39,362 nt of DNA from a virus: the IMG/VR virus record IMGVR_UViG_3300035670_000568, positions 1 through 39,362 of that record; one strand, written 5' to 3'. Position numbers and translations under genes: made by a program. Under the pieces are notes generated by a model. It had not been told where the DNA came from. It did not search any database and saw nothing but the letters and a program-made list of their open reading frames with translations. This document shows positions 34,243 through 39,362 of this stretch, piece by piece. Every line of letters begins with the position of its first letter. Positions within the stretch are counted from its first letter, which is position 1.

Positions 34243-34331
34243 GGGGTGAAAGGTTTGACCTTGTGGGCGGAAGCCCCTGTTCAGTTTTAATACCGACAAA
34301 CAAGGAACTGGATTTCAATATCCACACCTCC
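34241..34331 (+). ncRNA. Structured RNA element 3' of the HNH gene, partner of 33680-33779
   Basis: AGGGGGTG (34241-34248, overlapping the HNH stop) pairs perfectly with CACCCCCT (33772-33779). CACCTCC (34325-34331) pairs with GGGGGTG (33680-33686) with one G-U, so the HNH frame lies in the loop of nested helices. Inside this part GGGC-ggaa-GCCC (34265-34276) is a GNRA-type hairpin. CCTTGT (34259-34264) pairs with ACAAGG (34300-34305) and interleaves with CAGTT (34282-34286)/AACTG (34306-34310), giving a pseudoknot. GGAT/ATCC (34310-34323) forms a last hairpin. Confidence 0.5.
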
Positions 34332-34337
34332 ACATTT

Positions 34338-34391
34338 ACAGTTTACAGTAAACTGTGAACTAAAAGACTAATTGTTACAAAAAATGTAACA
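34338..34391. promoter_or_regulatory. Two operator-like palindromes
   Basis: ACAGTTTACAGTAAACTGT (34338-34356) is a perfect 19-base palindrome around a central A. TGTTACA (34373-34379) and TGTAACA (34385-34391) form a second one with a 5-base centre. Both contain TTAC/GTAA half-sites. They lie 100-160 bases before the second HNH gene. The rest of 34392-34497 holds only a weak promoter candidate. Confidence 0.5.
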
Positions 34392-34433
34392 TCTGGAAGT
34401 ATTTGGAAATATATGGAAGGACATATCTTTAGA

Positions 34434-34462
34434 TTGTGCTGGTTCTTGGTAGTTACGATAAT
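34434..34462 (+). promoter_or_regulatory. Weak promoter candidate before the second HNH gene
   Basis: TTGTGC (34434-34439), 17-base spacer, GATAAT (34457-34462). The -35 box is poor. Its place between the palindromes and the next gene is the main support. Confidence 0.3.
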
Positions 34463-34497
34463 TAACTTTTATCTATTGATTCATGAGTGGGTAACTT

Positions 34498-34818
34498 ATG
34501 GAAAGGGGTAGATTCACAAACCAAGATAAGGCGTGGGTTCACAATCGGGCTAATAGACATTGTGAGTTTCCTGCTGGGTGTGAGAATAAATCTGATGGGA
34601 TTATTCACCACATTACAGGGGTTTATGAAGGACACCTAAAGGGAGTACCAGACAATGTCTTATCAGACCCGTCTATGAATGCGGTAGAACTATGCCCAAA
34701 GCATAGAGATTTGCATGACATACAGGAGAAGGAACAGGTAACATTATATGAAAATAGAAGATATACAAGCAGAACTAAATCATCTTATAAACGGAGTACT
34801 AAGAAAAGAAGACGTTAA
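34498..34818 (+). CDS. Second HNH-type nuclease, 106 aa
   Basis: CEFPAGC around 22-28 is a zinc knuckle, GIIHHITG around 34-41 has the paired His of the HNH core, and NAVELCPKHRDLHD around 61-74 supplies N and the final H with a Cys. The C-terminus is very basic (SYKRSTKKRRR). Different from the HNH at 33790 in sequence and spacing. Could act in recombination or packaging, or be a homing nuclease. The end overlaps a 41-codon frame. Confidence 0.75.
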   Translation: MERGRFTNQDKAWVHNRANRHCEFPAGCENKSDGIIHHITGVYEGHLKGVPDNVLSDPSMNAVELCPKHRDLHDIQEKEQVTLYENRRYTSRTKSSYKRSTKKRRR

Positions 34819-34873
34819 ACGTATTATGGATATGATAAGAAAGGCTTATGAAGAAGCTAGACAGGGAAAGTAA
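34748..34873 (+). CDS. Small helical protein, 41 aa
   Basis: The product (MKIEDIQAELNHLINGVLRK...) is one amphipathic charged helix. Starts inside the end of the HNH gene and ends inside the next gene. Codon use is like the neighbours. Kept as probable because it bridges two genes without gap; function unknown. Confidence 0.45.
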   Translation: MKIEDIQAELNHLINGVLRKEDVKRIMDMIRKAYEEARQGK

Positions 34874-35171
34874 AAAGTTTATTAAATGGGCTGATAGCAA
34901 AATGGAAGATAAGTTGTTTATGCAGATGTTATCAGCTAAGGCTATTTATAAGTTTGTAAGATACGTGAATAGTGTACCAATTAGACAAAAGATTCACGAT
35001 AAATTAGTAACAGGTGGATATGAACATGGAGAGCCTATTTATACTAAAAAACAAGCCAACAAGGAGCTTGAAGCAGAGTTTCTTGACCTATTCGGCTGGC
35101 AACTGATAGAGATGTGGCAGAAAGTGAGGCGATATGAAAGAAATAGAACCAACACACAGAATGAAAGATAG
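34848..35171 (+). CDS. Hypothetical basic protein, 107 aa
   Basis: Highly charged and helical (MKKLDRESKKFIKWADSKMED), with a basic C-terminus. Overlaps its neighbours on both sides, as the small genes here do. No family recognised; a nucleic-acid-binding accessory is possible from its charge. Confidence 0.55.
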   Translation: MKKLDRESKKFIKWADSKMEDKLFMQMLSAKAIYKFVRYVNSVPIRQKIHDKLVTGGYEHGEPIYTKKQANKELEAEFLDLFGWQLIEMWQKVRRYERNRTNTQNER

Positions 35172-35535
35172 ACGAAGGGAGTGGGATAGTAATTTTACTA
35201 AAAAGGAAAAACCAATAAATAGGATTGCAGTTGATTTTGACAATACAATTTGTAATACTCATTTCAATGAGCAAACTGGGGTTTATGAACTCGGAAGTGT
35301 TTATGAACCAGTAGCTCAAGTAATGACAGACCAATTCTGGAAAGGGAAAGAGGTCGTTATATATACAGCAAGACCTAAAAAGGAGTGGCATTTAATTAAG
35401 AACTATCTTAATGAAAATGGCATACCTTATAACAGAATAAAGAAAAAGTTATTAGCTGAAGTTTATATTGATGATAGAAACTTACGCCCAGATGAGGCGT
35501 TTATCTGGAACAGAAATGAAAGAAAGACCAAGTGA
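35134..35535 (+). CDS. HAD-superfamily phosphatase, 133 aa
   Basis: AVDFDNTICN near 32-41 is HAD motif I (D-x-D-x-T/N), VVIYTARPK near 74-82 motif II, the Lys of KKKLLAE motif III, and EVYIDDRNL near 109-117 motif IV. Small phage HAD proteins remove phosphates from nucleotides, sugar phosphates or DNA 3' ends. The N-terminal 25 residues are basic. Could support nucleotide metabolism, or sugar-phosphate removal for the glycan genes. Confidence 0.8.
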   Translation: MKEIEPTHRMKDRRREWDSNFTKKEKPINRIAVDFDNTICNTHFNEQTGVYELGSVYEPVAQVMTDQFWKGKEVVIYTARPKKEWHLIKNYLNENGIPYNRIKKKLLAEVYIDDRNLRPDEAFIWNRNERKTK

Positions 35536-35713
35536 TTTAAAAAACTATTTTGGGTTGTTTCATGGAGAGCAACATCCTAAATCAAAACTCACAGAAGCCT
35601 TACCAGCAGTTGAGGTATTGATTAAAGATGGAAAAGCTATTGAACAGTTGGGATTAGATGGAGATAGTTTAATTTTTATACCACAAGACGTAAAAAAAAA
35701 CTCAAACCAATAA
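35516..35713 (+). CDS. Hypothetical protein, 65 aa in frame, possibly extended by slippage to 35775
   Basis: The start ATG 35516 overlaps the HAD gene. The product (MKERPSDLKNYFGLF...) ends at 35713 in the normal frame. A run of nine As (35692-35700) precedes the stop. If one base is added there, the frame continues through KLKPITSLPEELPDTGEYYS to a TAA at 35773-35775, giving about 85 residues. The extension has plausible protein composition. Either transcriptional slippage, a -1 frameshift, or a homopolymer sequencing error could explain it. Confidence 0.55.
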   Translation: MKERPSDLKNYFGLFHGEQHPKSKLTEALPAVEVLIKDGKAIEQLGLDGDSLIFIPQDVKKNSNQ

Positions 35714-35771
35714 CTTCTTTACCTGAAGAACTACCTGATACAGGAGAATACTACTCTAATGGAGATAAGTT

Positions 35772-35918
35772 CTAACTCTTTGCTAGTCTTAGTGTTTTAA
35801 GATAACACTTATTACATTGTATGTCTTCAATCCAAGCAGTAACAGTTACTCCCAATATATTTTCTCCAGTTGATTGTCTTGTTTCTATTACTTCAAATGT
35901 ATGTTCACATTTATCCAT
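35772..35918 (-). CDS. Small zinc-binding protein, 48 aa
   Basis: Starts at 35918 with a clear ribosome site (AGGTGGTGA). One Cys-x-His (MDKCEHTF) and one CNKC pair form a minimal zinc site. Last gene of the minus-strand operon; its stop touches the end of the possible slippage product on the plus strand. Function unknown. Confidence 0.6.
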   Translation of the reverse strand: MDKCEHTFEVIETRQSTGENILGVTVTAWIEDIQCNKCYLKTLRLAKS

Positions 35919-35930
35919 ATAAATCACCAC

Positions 35931-36038
35931 CTATCTTTTATAAGCAATTCCTACTTTAGCGTCAAAAGCTATTGTACCTATCTGTTTACCACATTTCTTA
36001 CAGAATAATCCTTTTTGATTCTTATGTTTACATTTCAT
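35931..36038 (-). CDS. Zinc-ribbon miniprotein, 35 aa
   Basis: CKHKNQKGLFCKKCGKQIG has C-x-H and C-x2-C, a compact zinc ribbon. The ATG overlaps the stop of the gene before it (ATGA), and the next gene starts 13 bases after its stop, supporting that it is real despite its size. Confidence 0.6.
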   Translation of the reverse strand: MKCKHKNQKGLFCKKCGKQIGTIAFDAKVGIAYKR

Positions 36039-36343
36039 ATCTTCTTTAACTCTCCTTTAACTGGAGTAAGACCTATTTCTCTTAATTTGTGTTTATCACA
36101 ATGACAATCTAATTCTAATTCTGTAGGCATATCAAAGGCTTTCTTGCAACATTGTTCGCATCCGTGAGAACACGCAAAGTCTTTTCCACATCTATTTTTT
36201 TTCTTCGGCTTATTCAACCCCAACTCAATAATGATATCGTTGACCTTATCTATAATAACTCGGTCTATAATAGCTCTCTTTGAGTCTAAATCGGGATATT
36301 TGAGTTTCTCCCATTTTTCTGGTTCTATTAAATCAATTAACAT
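36035..36343 (-). CDS. Cys/His-rich zinc protein, 102 aa
   Basis: The first 45 residues are helical. RCGKDFACSHGCEQCCKKAF, then CHCDKH, gives at least seven Cys and several His suited to bind two zinc ions. Overlaps the NinG gene by 11 bases and is coupled to the zinc miniprotein after it. Likely DNA-related by neighbourhood; no family recognised. Confidence 0.6.
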   Translation of the reverse strand: MLIDLIEPEKWEKLKYPDLDSKRAIIDRVIIDKVNDIIIELGLNKPKKKNRCGKDFACSHGCEQCCKKAFDMPTELELDCHCDKHKLREIGLTPVKGELKKI

Positions 36344-36728
36344 AATCTTTTAATAACTCTTTATATTTTGTCTCTATGTCTTGATAATCTAAAATTGAAT
36401 ATTTAACTGACTGTTTACTCATAAATCTAATATTATTAAATATTTCTAATCCCATTTCTTCTTCTAGCTTTTGCGTAAAGATATCTTTATTCCCATACTT
36501 ATAGATATTACATTGAACGCATTGTGGTTTAACTACAGCCTCTAAGAATAGAACTGCGTTACTTCTTCCAGCAATTCCATGACCAGCTTGTTGTTTTTTC
36601 CAATGCTTAACTACTCCACAAGTATAGCATTTAACCATTCCATTTTTGTCTGCGTTAGATTGCCTAATATATCTACTAAACTCTGTCCAAGCTCTTTTTT
36701 TGTAATAAGATAATGTTTTAGTTTTCAT
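36333..36728 (-). CDS. ninG: NinG/Rap-like recombination nuclease, 131 aa
   Basis: KKRAWTEFSRYIRQSNAD, CYTCGVVKHWKKQQAGHGIAG, and KPQCVQCNIYKYGN with a C-terminal helix follow the order of phage lambda NinG (Rap), a zinc-bearing endonuclease that cuts D-loops and Holliday junctions in recombination. The length is a little below the lambda protein because an N-terminal part is missing. Starts within the previous gene's end and is part of the minus-strand early operon. Confidence 0.82.
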   Translation of the reverse strand: MKTKTLSYYKKRAWTEFSRYIRQSNADKNGMVKCYTCGVVKHWKKQQAGHGIAGRSNAVLFLEAVVKPQCVQCNIYKYGNKDIFTQKLEEEMGLEIFNNIRFMSKQSVKYSILDYQDIETKYKELLKDYVN

Positions 36729-37084
36729 ATTCTTTTTTTACAACTAGAACAAATTGTTATTGGCTGATGCTCATGTTCTATATCTCTTTTTGTATCTGGT
36801 AAATAAGTCGTTACTATTTTATTCCATGATATATTTTTACCTTCTGGAAATATATTTATATCTGGAAACTTTTCATAAAACTTAACTGCGTAATAAAGAG
36901 TTCTTTCACTTCTTCCTATGGATTGTGCAACATCTTGCAAATTATCTATACCTTGACTAACAATTAGTTCTCCAGCTTTATGGTATGTTTCAATTAATGC
37001 CCATCTATGTGCAAACTCTCCTTCTACAAAGATTTGTCTTAGTTCATCTATAAAATCATTAGTTGTTAGTTTATTCGTCTCCAT
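36725..37084 (-). CDS. HTH protein, 119 aa
   Basis: NLQDVAQSIGRSERTLYYAVKFYEKFP (about 45-71) reads as a helix-turn-helix, with Ser-Glu-Arg-Thr-Leu as the recognition helix. The C-terminus has CSSCKK, a zinc knuckle. Such proteins in phages act in replication initiation or transcription control. Overlaps both neighbours. No fuller domain recognised. Confidence 0.6.
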   Translation of the reverse strand: METNKLTTNDFIDELRQIFVEGEFAHRWALIETYHKAGELIVSQGIDNLQDVAQSIGRSERTLYYAVKFYEKFPDINIFPEGKNISWNKIVTTYLPDTKRDIEHEHQPITICSSCKKRI

Positions 37085-37367
37085 GCATTGTCCTCATATT
37101 TCTTGATATTTCTATTAAACATTCTTTTTCATGCAATAGGCTTCTTAATTCAATTCTCGCTTCTTGATATGGATTAAGTACATTTTCTTGTTCAGCTACT
37201 AATTTGGCTTCTGCTTCTCTTTTTTCTGCTGTACCTAAAGGAGAATGTATAAGTACTTGATAATAAACCTTATTATAGGCACTTTCAGTATCCCAAGCCT
37301 GTTTTAGAGCTTTAGGTAATTCTTCTTTTATTTCTTCTAATCTTTTGTTTATGTCTAGTATTTTCAT
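37071..37367 (-). CDS. Helical/coiled-coil protein, 98 aa
   Basis: INKRLEEIKEELPKALKQAW and REAEAKLVAEQENVLNPYQEARIEL form long helices suited to a coiled coil. Overlaps the HTH gene by 14 bases. Likely structural partner in replication or recombination; no family identified. Confidence 0.55.
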   Translation of the reverse strand: MKILDINKRLEEIKEELPKALKQAWDTESAYNKVYYQVLIHSPLGTAEKREAEAKLVAEQENVLNPYQEARIELRSLLHEKECLIEISRNMRTMHGDE

Positions 37368-37378
37368 ATCTTTTCATT

Positions 37379-37412
37379 GATGGGTACTAGCTATCGGGAA
37401 CTAATACCCATC
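37379..37412 (-). promoter_or_regulatory. Intergenic hairpin in the minus-strand operon
   Basis: GATGGGTA (37379-37386) pairs with TACCCATC (37405-37412), and TAG/CTA extends it after a one-base mismatch. No T run on the minus strand, so a processing or stability element is more likely than a terminator. Confidence 0.45.
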
Positions 37413-37425
37413 CATCAAGAGATAA

Positions 37426-37776
37426 TTAAAAATTAACGGGGTCGTTTTTTTCAAATGCCTCGTTAACCTCGTCAGCAATATCTGTTGGAAATCCCTTTCC
37501 ATTACAGAACTTTAAATCTGGATACTTACCTTCTGAGTGATAAGGTTTTCCATTTTTGTTTAGTTTCATTTCAACTTCATGGACTTTACATAATCCACCA
37601 GAAGCAGAAATAGGTTTACTGAATGATTTTTCATAAGGCACACCTTCCATGTCCTTAATAAACTCGCCTAACTTAACATAGGCTTCAGCTAAACTATCTC
37701 CTCTCTGAGTAGCGTTAATTACAAATCCTGTTTTACTTTTAAATGTTGTAAATACAACTGCGTCTTTTTCTTCCAT
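37426..37776 (-). CDS. Hypothetical protein with zinc-ribbon-like C-terminus, 116 aa
   Basis: Start ATG at 37776 has a good ribosome site (AAGGGGGTG). The first 60 residues form an alpha/beta region. CKVHEVEMKLNKNGKPYHSE, then a Cys at the LKFCNGKG turn, supply Cys-x2-His and His...Cys ligands of a zinc site found in small phage DNA-metabolism proteins. May bind single-stranded DNA or assist recombination, by neighbourhood only. An in-frame GTG two codons upstream is an alternative start. Confidence 0.55.
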   Translation of the reverse strand: MEEKDAVVFTTFKSKTGFVINATQRGDSLAEAYVKLGEFIKDMEGVPYEKSFSKPISASGGLCKVHEVEMKLNKNGKPYHSEGKYPDLKFCNGKGFPTDIADEVNEAFEKNDPVNF

Positions 37777-37787
37777 ATTCACCCCCT

Positions 37788-38315
37788 TTATAACCTAAAT
37801 GGTTTTAATTCTTTTCCTTTTATATATCTACAAGGATATTTACTTTCAAATTGGTTGTCGTCTCTCCATACTTGCTCATAAGGAATGATACCTGCAAAAT
37901 GTAATATATCATTTTCTAGATCAACCTTAACAAAATAATAATACCAAACTTTTTTTCCTTCGCTGTCGTTTTTAATTAAAAATTGAGAACTTGGTTTTAC
38001 TTCTTGCCAACCAGATTGCATAGGACTACCTTTGATATCATAAGTTGCACCCCTATGTTTAAAATCATAATCGTCTTTATGTAATTTATTATCAAAAAAT
38101 GGTGTAGTCTCGTCTAATTTATAACCTATTGCATTGATATATTGAAAGAAACCATTTTGTGCTAATGAGCCAATATAATCATTGTCCTTATTCAATTCAA
38201 TGGTTGTGGGATTGTTGAATCCCTTTTGGTCTTTAATCTTTTTAGTGTCAATCATAGCTTGGTCTTTTAAATCCTCGCTAATATCTAAATGTAAACAACT
38301 ACTTATACAACTCAT
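37788..38315 (-). CDS. Putative PD-(D/E)XK-type nuclease, 175 aa
   Basis: Residues about 90-130 read KHRGATYDIKGSP, then GWQEVKPSSQFLI. The Asp of YDIKG and the ExK of QEVK are spaced as in a PD-(D/E)XK core. A beta strand and a helix (KKVWYYYFVKVDLEND, AGIIPYEQVW) follow. This is a suggestion from pattern; the family is too diverse to be sure by eye. Overlaps the transglycosylase gene with an ATGA. Could be an exonuclease or restriction-like enzyme in the early operon. Confidence 0.45.
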   Translation of the reverse strand: MSCISSCLHLDISEDLKDQAMIDTKKIKDQKGFNNPTTIELNKDNDYIGSLAQNGFFQYINAIGYKLDETTPFFDNKLHKDDYDFKHRGATYDIKGSPMQSGWQEVKPSSQFLIKNDSEGKKVWYYYFVKVDLENDILHFAGIIPYEQVWRDDNQFESKYPCRYIKGKELKPFRL

Positions 38316-38806
38316 ATTTTGTCATTCCAACACTCCTTACTTGAAACCCAAGGTACAAGCCCTTGTTCTTTATAAAGAGCATATCCATATCCAGCATTTG
38401 CCCAACCATTTTGCATTTCTTCAATAGGTACTCTATGTACAGGTGCATTGATTTGAAAATATCCTGTTGCCCCAATAGAGTTGACAACCTTTTCTCTATA
38501 TCCACTTTCACACTCAGTAAGAGCAACGCCTACTTGCCAATCTTTTCTCCATACTTTTTTAATTATATATATTGCTTTGTCTTTTCCTGTGTAGTCAATC
38601 GTTGGTTTAATATAGGTTTTAAGCTCTTGTAGCTCTCTAGCATACGCTTTTGACTGCAAAAGGTAGTGATGGGTAAGGTTTTGTTGAAGTTTAGCTTTTC
38701 TGCCAATTATGCATACTAAGAATATAAAAGCTAATAGTAGTAATACAATGATGTATGTTCTTTTGTGCAATTTATATTTTTTATGAAATAATCTACTTTG
38801 TCTCAT
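38312..38806 (-). CDS. Membrane-anchored lytic transglycosylase-like protein, 164 aa
   Basis: A basic N-terminus and a single membrane helix (IIVLLLLAFIFLVCIIG, about 19-36) are followed by a helical stalk and a lysozyme-like domain. VGVALTECESGYREKVVNSIGATGYFQI contains the catalytic Glu and the G-x-x-Q-F-type block, and GLVPWVSSKECW ends it. It cuts peptidoglycan. Start ATG 38806 is preferred to 38842, because 38842 lies in its -35 box. It is in the early operon, away from the late lysis genes, so entry, release, or modification of the host wall are all possible. Confidence 0.72.
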   Translation of the reverse strand: MRQSRLFHKKYKLHKRTYIIVLLLLAFIFLVCIIGRKAKLQQNLTHHYLLQSKAYARELQELKTYIKPTIDYTGKDKAIYIIKKVWRKDWQVGVALTECESGYREKVVNSIGATGYFQINAPVHRVPIEEMQNGWANAGYGYALYKEQGLVPWVSSKECWNDKI

Positions 38807-38813
38807 TGATAAT

Positions 38814-38842
38814 AGATTACCACCTTTACGCTTGGTTGTCAA
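38814..38842 (-). promoter_or_regulatory. Minus-strand promoter with leaderless start
   Basis: TTGACA (complement of 38837-38842), 17-base spacer, TAATCT (complement of 38814-38819). The ATG at 38806 begins eight bases after the -10 box, so the predicted transcript starts at the start codon. Confidence 0.65.
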
Positions 38843-38984
38843 TAGTCAATTTGAGGCTAATTTTCTTATCTTGTCTTGCTTTTACACCAAGTTTTGATAT
38901 TTCTTTTAGTCGTTGGTATTCTTGTGGGGATTTTCTTTTCTCCCAAGATAGTTTGGCTAGTTCTACTGCAAATTGATTTTTCAT
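38826..38984 (-). CDS. Small basic protein, 52 aa, first gene of the minus-strand operon
   Basis: The product (MKNQFAVELAKLSWEKRKSP...) is basic and helical with no defined domain. It starts at 38984, immediately after a good -10 box, with no room for a ribosome site, so its mRNA should be leaderless. The stop lies inside the promoter of the next gene. Place and charge suggest a small regulator, by analogy with leaderless repressors such as lambda cI from PRM. Confidence 0.55.
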   Translation of the reverse strand: MKNQFAVELAKLSWEKRKSPQEYQRLKEISKLGVKARQDKKISLKLTIDNQA

Positions 38985-38990
38985 AGTTTT

Positions 38991-39020
38991 ATATTATCAT
39001 ACGTTAGATATACTTGTCAA
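38991..39020 (-). promoter_or_regulatory. Divergent minus-strand promoter
   Basis: TTGACA (complement of 39015-39020) and TAATAT (complement of 38991-38996), with an 18-base spacer; GATAAT two bases upstream is an alternative. Its -35 box is the same DNA as that of the plus-strand promoter at 39014. Confidence 0.62.
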
Positions 39021-39042
39021 CTATTGACTTATATGTTATAAT
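39014..39042 (+). promoter_or_regulatory. Strong plus-strand promoter with extended -10
   Basis: TTGTCA (39014-39019), 17-base spacer, TATAAT (39037-39042) preceded by TGT, an extended -10. Transcription should start near 39049. The palindrome GTCAACTATTGAC (39016-39028) overlaps both divergent -35 boxes and could be an operator. Confidence 0.8.
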
Positions 39043-39045
39043 ATG

Positions 39046-39128
39046 GTCGTGGTAAGTCTGATTGTCCCTTTAGGCGTGGGTTGCACCACGACAAATCAGA
39101 CGCAACCCATACCTAAGGGGATTTTTTT
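39046..39128 (+). promoter_or_regulatory. Leader RNA with three mutually interleaved helices and T7 tract
   Basis: GTCGTGGT (39046-39053) pairs with ACCACGAC (39085-39092). GTCTGATT (39056-39063) pairs with AATCAGAC (39094-39101). A long helix joins 39065-39084 with 39102-39121, 19 of 20 pairs including two G-U and one C-A mismatch. The order is A-B-C-A'-B'-C', so all three cross. The long hairpin ends at seven Ts (39122-39128) and ATG 39129, and it buries the SD-like AAGGGGA (39115-39121). The predicted transcript start (about 39049) may trim helix A. Confidence 0.75.
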
Positions 39129-39224
39129 ATGGATTCAATTTTTATTGCATTATTAGTTTTAACAATTCCTACAATTTTGGTTTATGCCTATCAATTATTA
39201 TTTAAAAAAGTCGTAGGGGGTTAG
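39129..39224 (+). CDS. Small membrane peptide, 31 aa
   Basis: The product (MDSIFIALLVLTIPTILVYA...) is one hydrophobic helix with a short basic end (KKVVGG). It follows the structured leader and its T7 tract directly. Too small for a family call; it could be a membrane regulator or toxin-like peptide. Its size also leaves open that it is only a leader peptide. Confidence 0.5.
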   Translation: MDSIFIALLVLTIPTILVYAYQLLFKKVVGG

Positions 39225-39362
39225 TTAGAAAGCGACATTAAATAAATTATCTAACAGCGTGACGCCTGTCAAACGGCTACGAGGAAGTTTGATTACCTGA
39301 CGGAATAAAAAACTGTTTGGGGGGTAGGGGGGCGATGAATTACCCTCTGGAATATATATGAA
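39225..39362 (+). other. Unassigned region with G-rich run and start of a next unit
   Basis: GTTAGA/TCTAAC near 39225-39255 and TCAAAC/GTTTGA near 39270-39292 can form weak hairpins. Two six-G runs (39319-39332) follow. An 8-codon frame MNYPLEYI (39334-39360) overlaps an ATG at 39358 that may begin a gene beyond the window. Confidence 0.35.

Noticed and set aside
33570-34331. Group I or II intron
   Set aside because: I could not find the P7/G-binding core, domain V, or a split coding gene. Kept only as an unexplained structured RNA.
38363-38632. Plus-strand frames opposite the transglycosylase and nuclease genes
   Set aside because: They are antisense shadows of a tightly overlapping minus-strand operon.

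Overview
This window is a late-gene-rich segment of an AT-rich tailed phage genome (Caudoviricetes). It opens inside the terminase large subunit and continues through portal, scaffold-like protein and an N4-gp56-type major capsid protein. I see no tape measure or sheath gene. A connector-like gene and a 1502-residue putative internal/ejection protein suggest a short-tailed (podovirus-like) particle. The host cannot be named. Clear TTGACA/TATAAT-type promoters, Shine-Dalgarno sites and a murein amidase point to a bacterium. No integrase, tRNA or CRISPR was seen.

Layout. 1-6478: packaging and head genes, all on the plus strand. 6484-9959: two related family 2 glycosyltransferases flanking a truncated UDP-sugar dehydrogenase. 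9959-14228: two virion proteins with long Ser/Pro/Ala mucin-like tracts. 14273-19995: a nine-gene sugar cassette (epimerase/dehydratase, split transketolase, two FkbM-type methyltransferases, three glycosyltransferases) with its own promoter. 20073-30466: internal virion, connector, tail and adhesin-like proteins. 30463-31914: lysis genes (two holin-like proteins, and an amidase with the same Ser/Pro linker). 31923-35775: small genes, a metallophosphoesterase, two HNH proteins and a HAD phosphatase. 35772-38984: a minus-strand operon with two zinc miniproteins, NinG, an HTH protein, a candidate PD-(D/E)XK nuclease, a membrane-anchored lytic transglycosylase and a 52-residue first gene. 39014-39362: a divergent promoter region with a highly structured leader feeding a 31-residue membrane peptide.

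Two themes stand out. First, the sugar genes are embedded in the structural region and surround mucin-like tail proteins. This suggests, as inference, that the phage modifies its own virion, or host sugars, with an unusual glycan. Second, the untranslated regions are strikingly structured. A promoter plus two hairpins plus T7 plus ATG module occurs three times. Interleaved (pseudoknot-type) complementarity occurs before the scaffold gene, after the capsid gene, and in the leader at 39046-39128. A free-standing HNH gene is enclosed by nested long-range complementarities. Two minus-strand promoters are placed so that their transcripts should be leaderless. All pairings were found by eye; none has been folded or searched against databases.
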